Shown here in pieces: positions 22,682-30,230 of a stretch of 64,000 nucleotides of DNA. How positions within the stretch are numbered: position 1 is the stretch's first letter; every line of letters begins with the position of its first letter. The DNA comes from Betaproteobacteria bacterium (GTDB taxonomy: Bacteria; Pseudomonadota; Gammaproteobacteria; Burkholderiales; Usitatibacteraceae), in NCBI GenBank assembly GCA_016711875.1, contig JADJSD010000022.1:178871-242870 (forward strand), read 5' to 3'. Made by a program: the position numbers and the translations under genes. Under the pieces are notes generated by a model. That model ran no database searches, was not told the DNA's origin, and was given only the letters and a program-made list of their open reading frames with translations.

Positions 22682-23023
22682 ATGAAAACTGCCGCACTGG
22701 CCCTTGCCGCCACCTTCACGCTCGCCGCCCCGATGGCCGGCGCCGCCGCCACCGCCGAGGAACACGTCGGCATCAACGCCGAGAAAGGCGACCCGATGCG
22801 CTGGAGGATTCCCGCCGACACGCCGCGTCTGAAGTACGAGGCGGAAGCCAAGGGCATTCGCGCCTCGCTGGCCGAGTCGCTCAACGAATGCCGCGCGCTC
22901 GGCGCGGGCCGCCCCGCCTGCGACGCCCAGGCGCAGTCGCAGTATCGCGCCGACCTGCAAACGGCCCGCGGCCTTCTCGCACAGGACCGGCAGGCCACGC
23001 CGGCCCCGGGAGCACCGCGATGA
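22682..23023 (+). CDS. Small exported protein of unknown function
   Basis: 113-aa product with a clear signal peptide (MKTAALALAATFTLAAPMAGA, cleavage after AGA-A). The mature part is about 90 residues, hydrophilic and mildly alpha-helical, with two cysteines (in NECRAL and PACDAQ) that could form a disulfide, and a Pro/Ala tail. No family is recognised. The stop overlaps the ATG of the next lipoprotein gene (ATGA), so the two are co-translated. Divergent from the ethylene-type kinase across 262 bases, in which no clear promoter hexamers were found. Confidence 0.7.
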   Translation: MKTAALALAATFTLAAPMAGAAATAEEHVGINAEKGDPMRWRIPADTPRLKYEAEAKGIRASLAESLNECRALGAGRPACDAQAQSQYRADLQTARGLLAQDRQATPAPGAPR

Positions 23024-23253
23024 ACGCCCGCACGCTCCTCGCCGCAGCCTTCGCGTTCGCCCTCGTCGCCGGATGCGGCAAAACGGAAGTCCCGGACCGC
23101 GTGACGACGCCCGCCCCGGCTTCGACCGACGCCCCGAAAGTCGCACCCGATGTCCCGAAGGGCGCGCAGGCGCCCACGCCGGTGCCGGGTCAGAACAACG
23201 ACCATTCGAGCCCGGCGTTCAAGGGCGGCGGGAAGACGGATCCGAGCAAGTAG
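23020..23253 (+). CDS. Small Pro/Ala-rich lipoprotein
   Basis: 77-aa product with a lipoprotein signal peptide and lipobox LVAGC at about residues 15-19. The mature chain (GKTEVPDRVTTPAPAS and on) is low-complexity Pro/Ala/Thr/Lys and probably unstructured. It is coupled to the preceding exported protein by an ATGA overlap. It resembles the repeat-rich lipoprotein at 43.5 kb, which has the same CGKTE start of the mature chain. Function unknown. Confidence 0.72.
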   Translation: MNARTLLAAAFAFALVAGCGKTEVPDRVTTPAPASTDAPKVAPDVPKGAQAPTPVPGQNNDHSSPAFKGGGKTDPSK

Positions 23254-23269
23254 GGCGCGTGAGCGCCGC

Positions 23270-23884
23270 TCAGGCCGGATCGTCGGCCAGCCCGTGATTC
23301 ACGTCGCGGTGCCCGGCCTCGTCCTCGCGCACCGCGAGGATGACCTCGCGAAGCCGGGCATCCGGCGCGAGCTTCCAGTAGGCGATCGCCACCTCGGGCG
23401 CCGGGACGTTCTCGTGCACGCCCGAATCCACGCCCTCGAGGTACTCGGTGTAGCTGAAGACCGCCTCCTCCTCGAAGTAGCCCACCAGGCGGTGCGCGGT
23501 CCGCGGCGACAGGAGGTAGAGCGCGAAGAAGGCGTTGTAGAAGACGCCTTGCGCCAGGAGCACCAGCAGCCGCTCGAACGCGGTGGGCCGCGCGATCTGC
23601 ATGAACACCATCAGGTGCATCCGCTCGTTCTCCGCCTCGTCCAGGAGGAGCCGGATGCGGCCGCGATCGCCCTCCAGGCGCCGCAGCGACCCGAGGTGGC
23701 GAAGCGTCCCGCCCACCATGCCGGGCACCGCGGCCACGGTCTCGAGGATCACGGCGCGATGGCCGTAGCGCCGCGCGAAGAACACGTCGGCGAAGAAGCG
23801 AAGAAGCCGGGTGAGGGCATAGGCGAAGCGGTCCGAGGCATCCCGCGGCTCGCGGTGCTCTCCGCGCGCGGCAACGGCCGTCAT
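23270..23884 (-). CDS. aox: Alternative oxidase (cyanide-insensitive ubiquinol oxidase)
   Basis: 204-aa di-iron membrane protein that oxidises ubiquinol and reduces oxygen to water without pumping protons. All six iron ligands are in place: Glu48 (LETVA), Glu87 and His90 (NERMH), Glu139 (FEEEA), Glu189 and His192 (DEAGH). The conserved RDVNH follows. Length matches bacterial AOX without the plant transit region. It is the last gene of a minus-strand set (kinase/GGDEF, Crp/Fnr, truncated SDR), and its ATG overlaps the SDR stop (ATGA). The Crp-family gene two genes upstream is a likely regulator. AOX is patchy in bacteria. Confidence 0.93.
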   Translation of the reverse strand: MTAVAARGEHREPRDASDRFAYALTRLLRFFADVFFARRYGHRAVILETVAAVPGMVGGTLRHLGSLRRLEGDRGRIRLLLDEAENERMHLMVFMQIARPTAFERLLVLLAQGVFYNAFFALYLLSPRTAHRLVGYFEEEAVFSYTEYLEGVDSGVHENVPAPEVAIAYWKLAPDARLREVILAVREDEAGHRDVNHGLADDPA

Positions 23885-24624
23885 GGGCGTCTCCCGGCAC
23901 CGGCTTTTCGCCCGCGCTCGCCCGATTCGCTTGCCCAATCGGCGAGCACCTGGTCGAGTCCCTGGCGGGTGTTCGCGAACTTCGGCGCCCACCCGGGAAT
24001 GCCCGGTGCGAGCGACCCCGCCGGCATCGGCAGCGCCACCTGCTGCCGGTGCTCCTCGCGGACGAGCCATCCCACGACGGGGGCGAGCCAGAGCGGCAGG
24101 TGCCGCGGATCGGCGCGACCGACCCTGTGCGCGAACGCATCCATCATCCCGGCGAACGGCAGCGGATGCCCGTCGGTGGCATGGAACGTCCTGCCGGCAT
24201 TGCGCGCGCGGGCCGCCGCGAGGAGCGCCGAGACGGCGTCGAGCTGATGCAGGTGGTACTGCGGCGCGTCCGGGGGACCGGCCCAGTACGGCCGTCCGAG
24301 TCGGAACGCGCCGCGGTAGGCCCGCAGGTCCGCGCTGTGCGGGCCGTAGAGGTAGCCGAGCCGCACGACGCACGCCGGCACCGGGCCGGCGAGAACCTCG
24401 GCTTCCCGCGCGAGGATCGCCTGCGCCAGCGAGCGCAGGGGCTCGGGCAGGACGGTCCCGCGCTCCTGCGCGTGGACGAACGCGAAGCTCGCGTGGACGA
24501 AGAGCGTCGCGCCTTCCGAGGCCGCGGCGGCGATCGCCCGGCGGGTGGCCGCGGGCGCGGTGCGCGAGAAGTGCTTCCACGCGTGGCCGTCGTGCAGCAG
24601 CGTGTTCGCCGCCTGCCCCGACAC
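23881..24624 (-). CDS. Truncated NAD(P)-epimerase-like protein (extended SDR, no Rossmann N-terminus)
   Basis: About 247 aa. The chain aligns by eye with the second half of extended SDR epimerases: VHASFAFVHAQE, the segment VRLGYLYGP, and a sugar-binding-like region ending GRTFHATDGHPLPFAGM. The first 60-80 residues of the family, with the glycine-rich NAD(P) loop, are missing; no GxxGxxG is found upstream before crp ends. The Tyr-x-x-x-Lys pair is also not obvious. The GTG at 24624 is the first usable start, and the frame continues open to the crp stop without ATG. It may be a remnant or a non-redox derivative. The stop overlaps the AOX start. Confidence 0.65.
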   Translation of the reverse strand: MSGQAANTLLHDGHAWKHFSRTAPAATRRAIAAAASEGATLFVHASFAFVHAQERGTVLPEPLRSLAQAILAREAEVLAGPVPACVVRLGYLYGPHSADLRAYRGAFRLGRPYWAGPPDAPQYHLHQLDAVSALLAAARARNAGRTFHATDGHPLPFAGMMDAFAHRVGRADPRHLPLWLAPVVGWLVREEHRQQVALPMPAGSLAPGIPGWAPKFANTRQGLDQVLADWASESGERGRKAGAGRRP

Positions 24625-24712
24625 GTCGAACGCGGCGGTGGCGTACCGGCCGGCCAGGGCACGCTCGGCGAGCAGCGCGCCCAGTTCCGAGCGGATGCCG
24701 GCGATCGCGGGC

Positions 24713-25432
24713 TTAATGCGAGACTCCCGCGGGCAGCAGGCGTTCGTATTCGCGCTTCACGACGGAGTAGCACTCGCAGGTGCGCTTCTCGAGCGCCGGC
24801 CGGTCGAGGACCTCGATGTGCCCGCGGCGGTAGCGGATGAGCCCCTGCTTCTGCAGGGTGAGCGCCGCCTCGGTCACGCCCTCGCGGCGCACGCCGAGCA
24901 TGTTCGCGATCAGCTCCTGCGTCATGCGCAGGTCGTTGCCTTCCAGGCGGTCGAGGCTCAGGAGCAGCCAGCGGCACAGCTGCTGCTGCACCGAATGGTG
25001 GCGGTTGCAGGCCGCGGTCTGCGTCATCTGCGTGATGAGCGCCTGCGTGTAGCGAAGCAGCAGGTGCATCACCGGCGCGGACTGCGCGAACTCGTTCTTG
25101 ATCGTCTGCGCCCGCATCCGGTAGCCCTCGCCGGCGCTCTGCACGACGGCCCGGCTCGGTGTCGAGCCGCCGCCCATGAAGAGCGAGATCCCCACGAGCC
25201 CCTCGCGGCCCGCGACGGCGATCTCGGCCGAAGCGCCGTTTTCCATCACGTAGAGCAGCGAGACGATGGCGGTGGTCGGGAAATAGACGTGGTTCAGGGT
25301 CGCTCCCGACTCGTAGAGGACCTGGCCCAGCGGCAGCTCGACCCATTCGAGGCTCGGCCGCCAGCGATCCCACTCCGCTTCGGGCAGCGCGGCGAGGAGC
25401 TGGTTGCGGCGGGGTTCGCTCGCGGAGGTCAT
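24713..25432 (-). CDS. Crp/Fnr family transcriptional regulator
   Basis: 239-aa regulator. The N-terminal cyclic-nucleotide-binding-like beta-barrel (about 20-140) includes LPLGQVLYESGATLNHVYFP and GREGLVGISLFMGG. The C-terminal winged helix holds MTQELIANMLGVRREGVTEA followed by LIRYRRGHIEVLDR. It lacks the N-terminal Cys cluster of FNR, so a [4Fe-4S] sensor is unlikely. The ATG overlaps the stop of the upstream kinase/GGDEF gene (ATGA), and the gene lies two genes before alternative oxidase, which it may regulate together with that gene. Effector unknown. Confidence 0.9.
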   Translation of the reverse strand: MTSASEPRRNQLLAALPEAEWDRWRPSLEWVELPLGQVLYESGATLNHVYFPTTAIVSLLYVMENGASAEIAVAGREGLVGISLFMGGGSTPSRAVVQSAGEGYRMRAQTIKNEFAQSAPVMHLLLRYTQALITQMTQTAACNRHHSVQQQLCRWLLLSLDRLEGNDLRMTQELIANMLGVRREGVTEAALTLQKQGLIRYRRGHIEVLDRPALEKRTCECYSVVKREYERLLPAGVSH

Positions 25433-27042
25433 TTCGGCGGCACCTCGGCCCGGGGCAGGCGCACCGTGAACCGGCTGCCGAGCCCGCGGCCCTCGCTCGT
25501 CGCGGACACCGTGCCGCCGTGCGCCTCGACGAGCGCGCGCACCACGGCGAGCCCGATGCCGACGCCGACGCCATTGAAGCCGATCGCATGGGTGTCCTGC
25601 GCGAAAGGCTCGAAGAGGCTCGCCTGCGCGAGCGGCGTGATGCCGATGCCGCTGTCGGAAACCTCCAGCACCACGTCGCCGCCCGCGTTCTCGAGCGAAA
25701 GGCATACTTGGCCGAAATCCGGCGTGTACTTGGACGCGTTGTCGAGCAGGTTGCAGACGACCTGCTGCAGCCGCGACGCGTCGCCCACGACGCAGGCCCC
25801 TCCCGCCGGCAGCGCGACGGTGAAGACCTGCAGTCGCGTGTCCATCGCCGGCCGCCAGGCCTCGATCGCCGCGTTCACGACGCGCGTGAGGTCGACCCGG
25901 CGGCGATTGAAGTCGACCGCGAAGGCATCGGCTCTCGAGACTTCCCGCACCGCGCCCAGCAGGCGCGCCATGCGCTCGACCTGCTCCTCGATGATGGCTT
26001 TGGCCAGGGGCATCAGCGGCTCTTCCACGCGCGGGCCGCCCAGCATGGCGGCCGCCTGCCGGATGGGGGCGAGCGGGTTGCCGAGCTCGGTGGCGACGAG
26101 GTCCATGAACGCGGCCTGCCGCCGCTGCGCCCGCTCCGCGGCTTCCTGCAGCAGGCGGGCGTCCAGCGCGGCGATCACCAGCTTTTCGTTCGCCGCGCGC
26201 AGCAGCGCGTGGCGCCGCTCGAGTTCCCCGGCGACGGCCTCGCGGCGCACGATCGGTCTCCTGGCGGCGGCGACCGGGGGCAGCGACAGCATTCCCTGGA
26301 AGGCCGCCGCCCCGCCGTGGAAGGCGAAACTGCCCCGGCCGTGACGCTTGGCCCGTTGCAAGGCCGCCAGGGCGGCCTCCACCAGCCGCTCGCCGTCGCC
26401 GCCGTCATCGGGAAACAGGCTGATGCCGATGCTCGCGGTGAGGCGCAGCACCGTATCGCCCCGGCGGCTCGGGGCACCGAGCGCCGTGACCAGGATGCTC
26501 GCCAGGCGGGCCGCGTCCGAAGGCTCGCGCAGCCCGGTGGCGAGGACCACGAAATCGTCGCCGTCCTGCCGGCTCACGGTATCGGCATCGCCCACGGCGG
26601 AAACCAGGCGATGGGCCACGAGCTTCAACACGTCGTCGCCCACCGGGCGTCCGAGGCTCGCGTTCACCCGGGCGAAGCCCTCGATGTCCAGGACCAGCAG
26701 CGCGAACCGGCCGCCGTCGCGCCGCGCGGCGGCGATCGCCTGCGCGCAGCGATCGAGCAGCAGGACCCGGTTCGGCAACTGCGTGAGCGGATCGCGCTCG
26801 GCCGAACGCGATGTCCTCGCCAGCGTCTTCGCGGCACGGTCCGCCTCGATCCGCTCGCGAAGCGCCGTCGCGACGATCTGCTCGTCCGCGGCCAGCGAAC
26901 GCGCGGCCTCGCCTGTCCCGCTTCGGCTTTCCGCGACGACCACTTCCTGGAGCAACCGCGCGAGGACGGCCCGCGCCGATTCCACCTGGGCCTGGAGGGT
27001 TGCGGGAGGACTATCGGGTAACGCCGGCGTCGAGGGGATCAA
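25429..27042 (-). CDS. Degenerate GGDEF / histidine-kinase-like signalling protein
   Basis: About 537 aa, soluble. A GGDEF-like domain (DPLTQLPNRVLLLDRCAQAI to ASIGISLFPDDGG) has DGDDF in place of GG(D/E)EF, so cyclase activity is doubtful. A HisKA-like helix reads VATELGNPLAPIRQAA: the phospho-acceptor His of the usual SHEL(R/G)NPL is Thr. The HATPase part looks normal (NLLDNASKYTPDFG, VSDSGIGI, GVGIGLAVVRALVEAHGG). It therefore seems unable to autophosphorylate at the standard site. The stop overlaps the Crp/Fnr gene start. The start is uncertain: TTG 27042 is chosen because the stretch up to GTG 27156 is basic low-complexity sequence and the divergent gene needs promoter space. Confidence 0.82.
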   Translation of the reverse strand: MIPSTPALPDSPPATLQAQVESARAVLARLLQEVVVAESRSGTGEAARSLAADEQIVATALRERIEADRAAKTLARTSRSAERDPLTQLPNRVLLLDRCAQAIAAARRDGGRFALLVLDIEGFARVNASLGRPVGDDVLKLVAHRLVSAVGDADTVSRQDGDDFVVLATGLREPSDAARLASILVTALGAPSRRGDTVLRLTASIGISLFPDDGGDGERLVEAALAALQRAKRHGRGSFAFHGGAAAFQGMLSLPPVAAARRPIVRREAVAGELERRHALLRAANEKLVIAALDARLLQEAAERAQRRQAAFMDLVATELGNPLAPIRQAAAMLGGPRVEEPLMPLAKAIIEEQVERMARLLGAVREVSRADAFAVDFNRRRVDLTRVVNAAIEAWRPAMDTRLQVFTVALPAGGACVVGDASRLQQVVCNLLDNASKYTPDFGQVCLSLENAGGDVVLEVSDSGIGITPLAQASLFEPFAQDTHAIGFNGVGVGIGLAVVRALVEAHGGTVSATSEGRGLGSRFTVRLPRAEVPPK

Positions 27043-27242
27043 GGGGTGTGATTCTCGCTTGCGGGACGGGGGAAGGCCATTGTCCCGGCGCGGGGCCGCG
27101 CCATCTGTACGCTGGCGAACAGATATCCGCGTCCCGGGCTGGGTTCGCCGTCGCACAGACGGGCCGGGAGACCGGGCCTACCTTGACCCATCGGCCGGGC
27201 CTTCGGCTCACCCGCACCCGCCACCCCCACTGAAAGCGAACC

Positions 27243-27599
27243 ATGACAGTCTACCGCCACCAGGTTTCGGGCTTCTTCGAGAATCCGGCCGAGGGCCGCG
27301 GGGCGGTGTCGGCCCTGCTCGAGCGCCGCATCCCCCGCGAACGCATGCAACTCCTGGCCGACGGCAGCGCGACGGCGGGGGCCGATCGCCGCGATCGCCG
27401 CCGCGCGACGATGGCGAGCGATGCCGTGGCCAACGGGCACGTGGTCCTGCTGGTCGAGACGCGCACGCCGGAGGAGACGGCGATCGTGCGCGGGGTGATG
27501 CAAGGCGCGGTGGCGAACATCCGGGAAGCGGACCTCGCCTTCCCGTCGCCCGCCGCGGCGGGTCTTGCGGCTATCGATCGTCCGGCGCCGGCGCGATGA
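27243..27599 (+). CDS. Hypothetical protein, possibly paired with the convergent gene
   Basis: 118-aa soluble protein (MTVYRHQVSGFFENPAEGRG). A ferredoxin-like alternation is seen: a beta strand at the start, a helix (GRGAVSALLERRIPRERMQLL), and a second hydrophobic strand NGHVVLLVETRTPEE. It resembles the short stress-type proteins that contain one half of a heat-induced stress protein YflT/GsiB-like fold, but no family can be named. Its last 29 bases overlap the convergent gene. Confidence 0.65.
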   Translation: MTVYRHQVSGFFENPAEGRGAVSALLERRIPRERMQLLADGSATAGADRRDRRRATMASDAVANGHVVLLVETRTPEETAIVRGVMQGAVANIREADLAFPSPAAAGLAAIDRPAPAR

Positions 27600-28116
27600 G
27601 GCGGGGCGCGGCGAGCGGGTCGAAGTCGATCCAATCGCCGTCGCGCCATTCCCCCTCCGCGCTTTCGATGTCCAGGGCGCCTTCCGCCCGGAGGGCGGCG
27701 ATCACGCGATCTTCGTGGCCCGGCAAGGCGATTCGAACCGCCAGCATGACGCCGCCCGGGCGCCTTTCGTCGGCCGGCCCGTTGCCGGGTTCGGCTCCCA
27801 TGCCGGCAGCCGCGCCGACCAGCGATCCCGAATAGGCGCCGACCGCCGCCGCCGCGATCGCCACCACCGGTCCGGCCAGCGCGCCGACGGCACCGGCGGC
27901 CAGTGCCGCGGCCGCCGAACCACCGGCCGCAGAGGCGCCGGCCTGGCGAGTCTCGGGATCCTCTTGCTCGTCGCCACCGAGTTCCTGCATGCCGTGCTGG
28001 CCCGGCGGGCTGTTCAGGAAGATGCAGATGTCGGCCGGATCGAGATCGGGCATGCGGGCGACAACGACTTCGGCTTCGGCCGTCGTGTTGAAGCGGGCGG
28101 CGATGATTCTTTCCAT
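27571..28116 (-). CDS. Hypothetical protein with glycine-zipper membrane segment
   Basis: 181 aa. The N-terminal 50 residues (MERIIAARFNTTAEAEVVVA) look like a small alpha/beta domain. Then comes an Ala/Gly-rich hydrophobic stretch (about 70-115, AAALAAGAVGALAGPVVAIA) with small-residue spacing typical of glycine zippers, and a second alpha/beta domain (VMLAVRIALPGHEDRVIAAL). The layout resembles bacterial general-stress membrane proteins with a central glycine zipper. It overlaps the 3' end of the convergent 27243 gene. No firm family. Confidence 0.7.
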   Translation of the reverse strand: MERIIAARFNTTAEAEVVVARMPDLDPADICIFLNSPPGQHGMQELGGDEQEDPETRQAGASAAGGSAAAALAAGAVGALAGPVVAIAAAAVGAYSGSLVGAAAGMGAEPGNGPADERRPGGVMLAVRIALPGHEDRVIAALRAEGALDIESAEGEWRDGDWIDFDPLAAPRLIAPAPDDR

Positions 28117-28206
28117 GGCGCGGCCTTTCGATTCGTTCCCGGTGGCCTCACGGGTCGGGAGGGGATGCGAACGCCAGGCCCGGCGAGCGGGCCCGGCGAA
28201 GGAGAC

Positions 28207-28581
28207 TCACTCCCAGTAAGGCGAGCGGCCGTAGTACTTGTAGACGTCGCGGTTCCACTTCTCGTCGGTCATCGACGGCCAGTGGTCCGGGTCGAATCCC
28301 GGCGCCGCTTCCAGGCGTTCCTTCGAGATGTCGAGGACGTACTCGTTCTTCTCGAGGCTGTAGACGAGCGCGCTGTACGGGACGGCGAAGAGCTTCTCGC
28401 CCATGCCGAGGAAGCCGCCGAACGACACGCCCGCGTACGCGACCTTGCCGGTATTCGGGTCGATCACGACTTCCTTGATGTCGCCGAGGTTCTCGTCCTT
28501 GGCGTTCACCACGTCCGTGCCGATGATGCTCGAGGCCTTCACGGGCGAATTCGTAAACCGTGTCACTTGATCCATGGTCAT
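28207..28581 (-). CDS. PRC-barrel domain protein
   Basis: 124-aa soluble protein. The PRC-barrel fold is visible in VKASSIIGTDVVNAKDENLG, IKEVVIDPNTGKVAYAGVSF and LFAVPYSALVYSLEKNEYVL, the beta-rich pattern of stress-induced PRC-barrel proteins. The C-terminus ends in an acidic/aromatic tail (RDVYKYYGRSPYWE). ATG 28581 follows a CAGGAGA ribosome site, which decides against the upstream in-frame ATG at 28596. It lies with two other small stress-type genes. Molecular role unknown. Confidence 0.85.
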   Translation of the reverse strand: MTMDQVTRFTNSPVKASSIIGTDVVNAKDENLGDIKEVVIDPNTGKVAYAGVSFGGFLGMGEKLFAVPYSALVYSLEKNEYVLDISKERLEAAPGFDPDHWPSMTDEKWNRDVYKYYGRSPYWE

Positions 28582-28850
28582 TCTCCTGTGATTCATGCGG
28601 GGGGGTGCTGGAGGCCGCGCCGCGTCGTCTTCCGACGCGTGTCGCCCGGGGGCGGTCCCGCGACTCCAGCGCCCACAGTAGCCGGGCTCCCGAGGCGCTC
28701 ACCGTGCGGCAGCGCACCCACGACGACCCCGCGTGCATCGCGATGGATGGCGACCGGTATAGTTCGGCCTGTGGAAAGACTTCGCCCGCCCCCCGGAGGG
28801 CATCGGCCTTCGCGCGAACCCTGCGGCGCCTGAGCGGCCGCGCCGAGCCG

Positions 28851-30176
28851 ATGCCCGCCCTGGACGACCTGCCGTGCCTGCCGGTCGCCGCCGAGGGCGT
28901 CCTCACGCTGAAGGGTCCCGCCGCCTACCGGGAAACGCTCCTCGGGCTGATCGCGCGCGCCCGCGAGCGCATCTTCATCGCCTCTCTCTACCTGCAGGAC
29001 GACGAAGCCGGCCGCGAAGTGCTCGCGGCGCTCTACGCGGCCAAGGCCGCGCGTCCCGGCCTGCAGGTCGCGGTGTTCGTGGACTGGCACCGCGCCCAGC
29101 GCGGCCTCATCGGCGCGGGCAAGAGCGCGGGCAATGCCGCCCTCTACCGCAGGATGGCGCAGCGCCAGGGACCCGGCGTCCCGGTCTACGGCGTGCCGGT
29201 GCAGACGCGCGAGATGATGGGCGTGATGCACCTGAAGGGTTTCATAATCGATGACGCGGTCCTCTACAGCGGGGCCAGCCTGAACGACGTCTACCTGCAC
29301 CGCGGCGATCGCTACCGCCTGGACCGCTACCACGTCCTGCAGGACCGCCACCTGGCCGACAGCCTCGCGAGTCTGTTGCTTCACGTGGTCCGCGTGAGCC
29401 CGGCCGTGCATCCCCTCGACGGCGCCGTACCGACGATCGCGCAGCTTCGCCGCGCGATCCTCGCCTTCCGGCGCGTGCTCGTGCGCACCCGCTACCCCCT
29501 GGCCGCGGGCACCATCCGCCCCGGCGAGGTGGGCGTGACGCCCCTCCTGGGCCTGGGCGTCCGGGACAACGCGCTCAACGCCGCGATCCTCAGGCTCATC
29601 GGCCAGGCGAAGCGCCGGCTCGTGCTCTTCACGCCCTACTTCAACCTTCCGGGGCCGGTGCGCAAGGCGCTCGACGCGAAGCTGCGCGAGGGATGCCACG
29701 TCACGATCGTGGTGGGCGACAAGGTCGCGAACGACTTCTACATCCCGCCGGACGAACCGTTCACGGCCATCGGGGCGCTGCCCTACCTGTACGAATGCAA
29801 CCTGCGCCGCTACTGCAAGTCGCGCCAGGGCGCCATCGACCGCGGGCTCCTCGACGTGCACCTGTGGCGGCACGAGAACCACACGTACCACCTCAAGGGA
29901 CTGCTGGCCGACGAGAACCTCGCGCTCCTCACCGGCAGCAACGTGAACCCGCGGGCCTGGCGGATGGACCTCGAGAACGGGCTGCTCGTACGCGACCCCC
30001 ACGGCCTGCTCGTGCGGCAGCACCGGGCCGAGCTGGAGCGCATCCTCGCGCATACGCGGCGCATCGCGCACAGCACGGAACTCGAGGATGTCGCCAGCTA
30101 CCCGGCGCCGGTGCGGCGGCTCATCACGCGCCTGGCGCGCACGCGGCTCGACCGGCTGATGAACCAGATGCTCTAG
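28851..30176 (+). CDS. pssA: CDP-diacylglycerol-serine O-phosphatidyltransferase PssA (PLD superfamily)
   Basis: Type I phosphatidylserine synthase, which condenses CDP-diacylglycerol with L-serine at the inner membrane as the first step to phosphatidylethanolamine. The 441-aa product follows E. coli PssA (451 aa) along its whole length: VDWHRAQRGLIGAG, VYGVPVQTREMMGVMHLKGF, SGASLNDVYLHRGDRYR, TPYFNLPGPVRKAL, VGDKVANDFYIPPDEPF, IGALPYLYECNLRR and GSNVNPRAWRMDLENGLL. Two HxK(x)4D motifs of the phospholipase D fold are present (HLKGFIIDD; HLKGLLADE). The ATG at 28851 starts the homologous region. Many betaproteobacteria use the unrelated membrane type II enzyme. Confidence 0.93.
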   Translation: MPALDDLPCLPVAAEGVLTLKGPAAYRETLLGLIARARERIFIASLYLQDDEAGREVLAALYAAKAARPGLQVAVFVDWHRAQRGLIGAGKSAGNAALYRRMAQRQGPGVPVYGVPVQTREMMGVMHLKGFIIDDAVLYSGASLNDVYLHRGDRYRLDRYHVLQDRHLADSLASLLLHVVRVSPAVHPLDGAVPTIAQLRRAILAFRRVLVRTRYPLAAGTIRPGEVGVTPLLGLGVRDNALNAAILRLIGQAKRRLVLFTPYFNLPGPVRKALDAKLREGCHVTIVVGDKVANDFYIPPDEPFTAIGALPYLYECNLRRYCKSRQGAIDRGLLDVHLWRHENHTYHLKGLLADENLALLTGSNVNPRAWRMDLENGLLVRDPHGLLVRQHRAELERILAHTRRIAHSTELEDVASYPAPVRRLITRLARTRLDRLMNQML

Positions 30177-30230
30177 GGGGCCGGCCGGCGGACGTACGCT
30201 ACCGCACGGAATTCCGGGTCGAATGACGCC

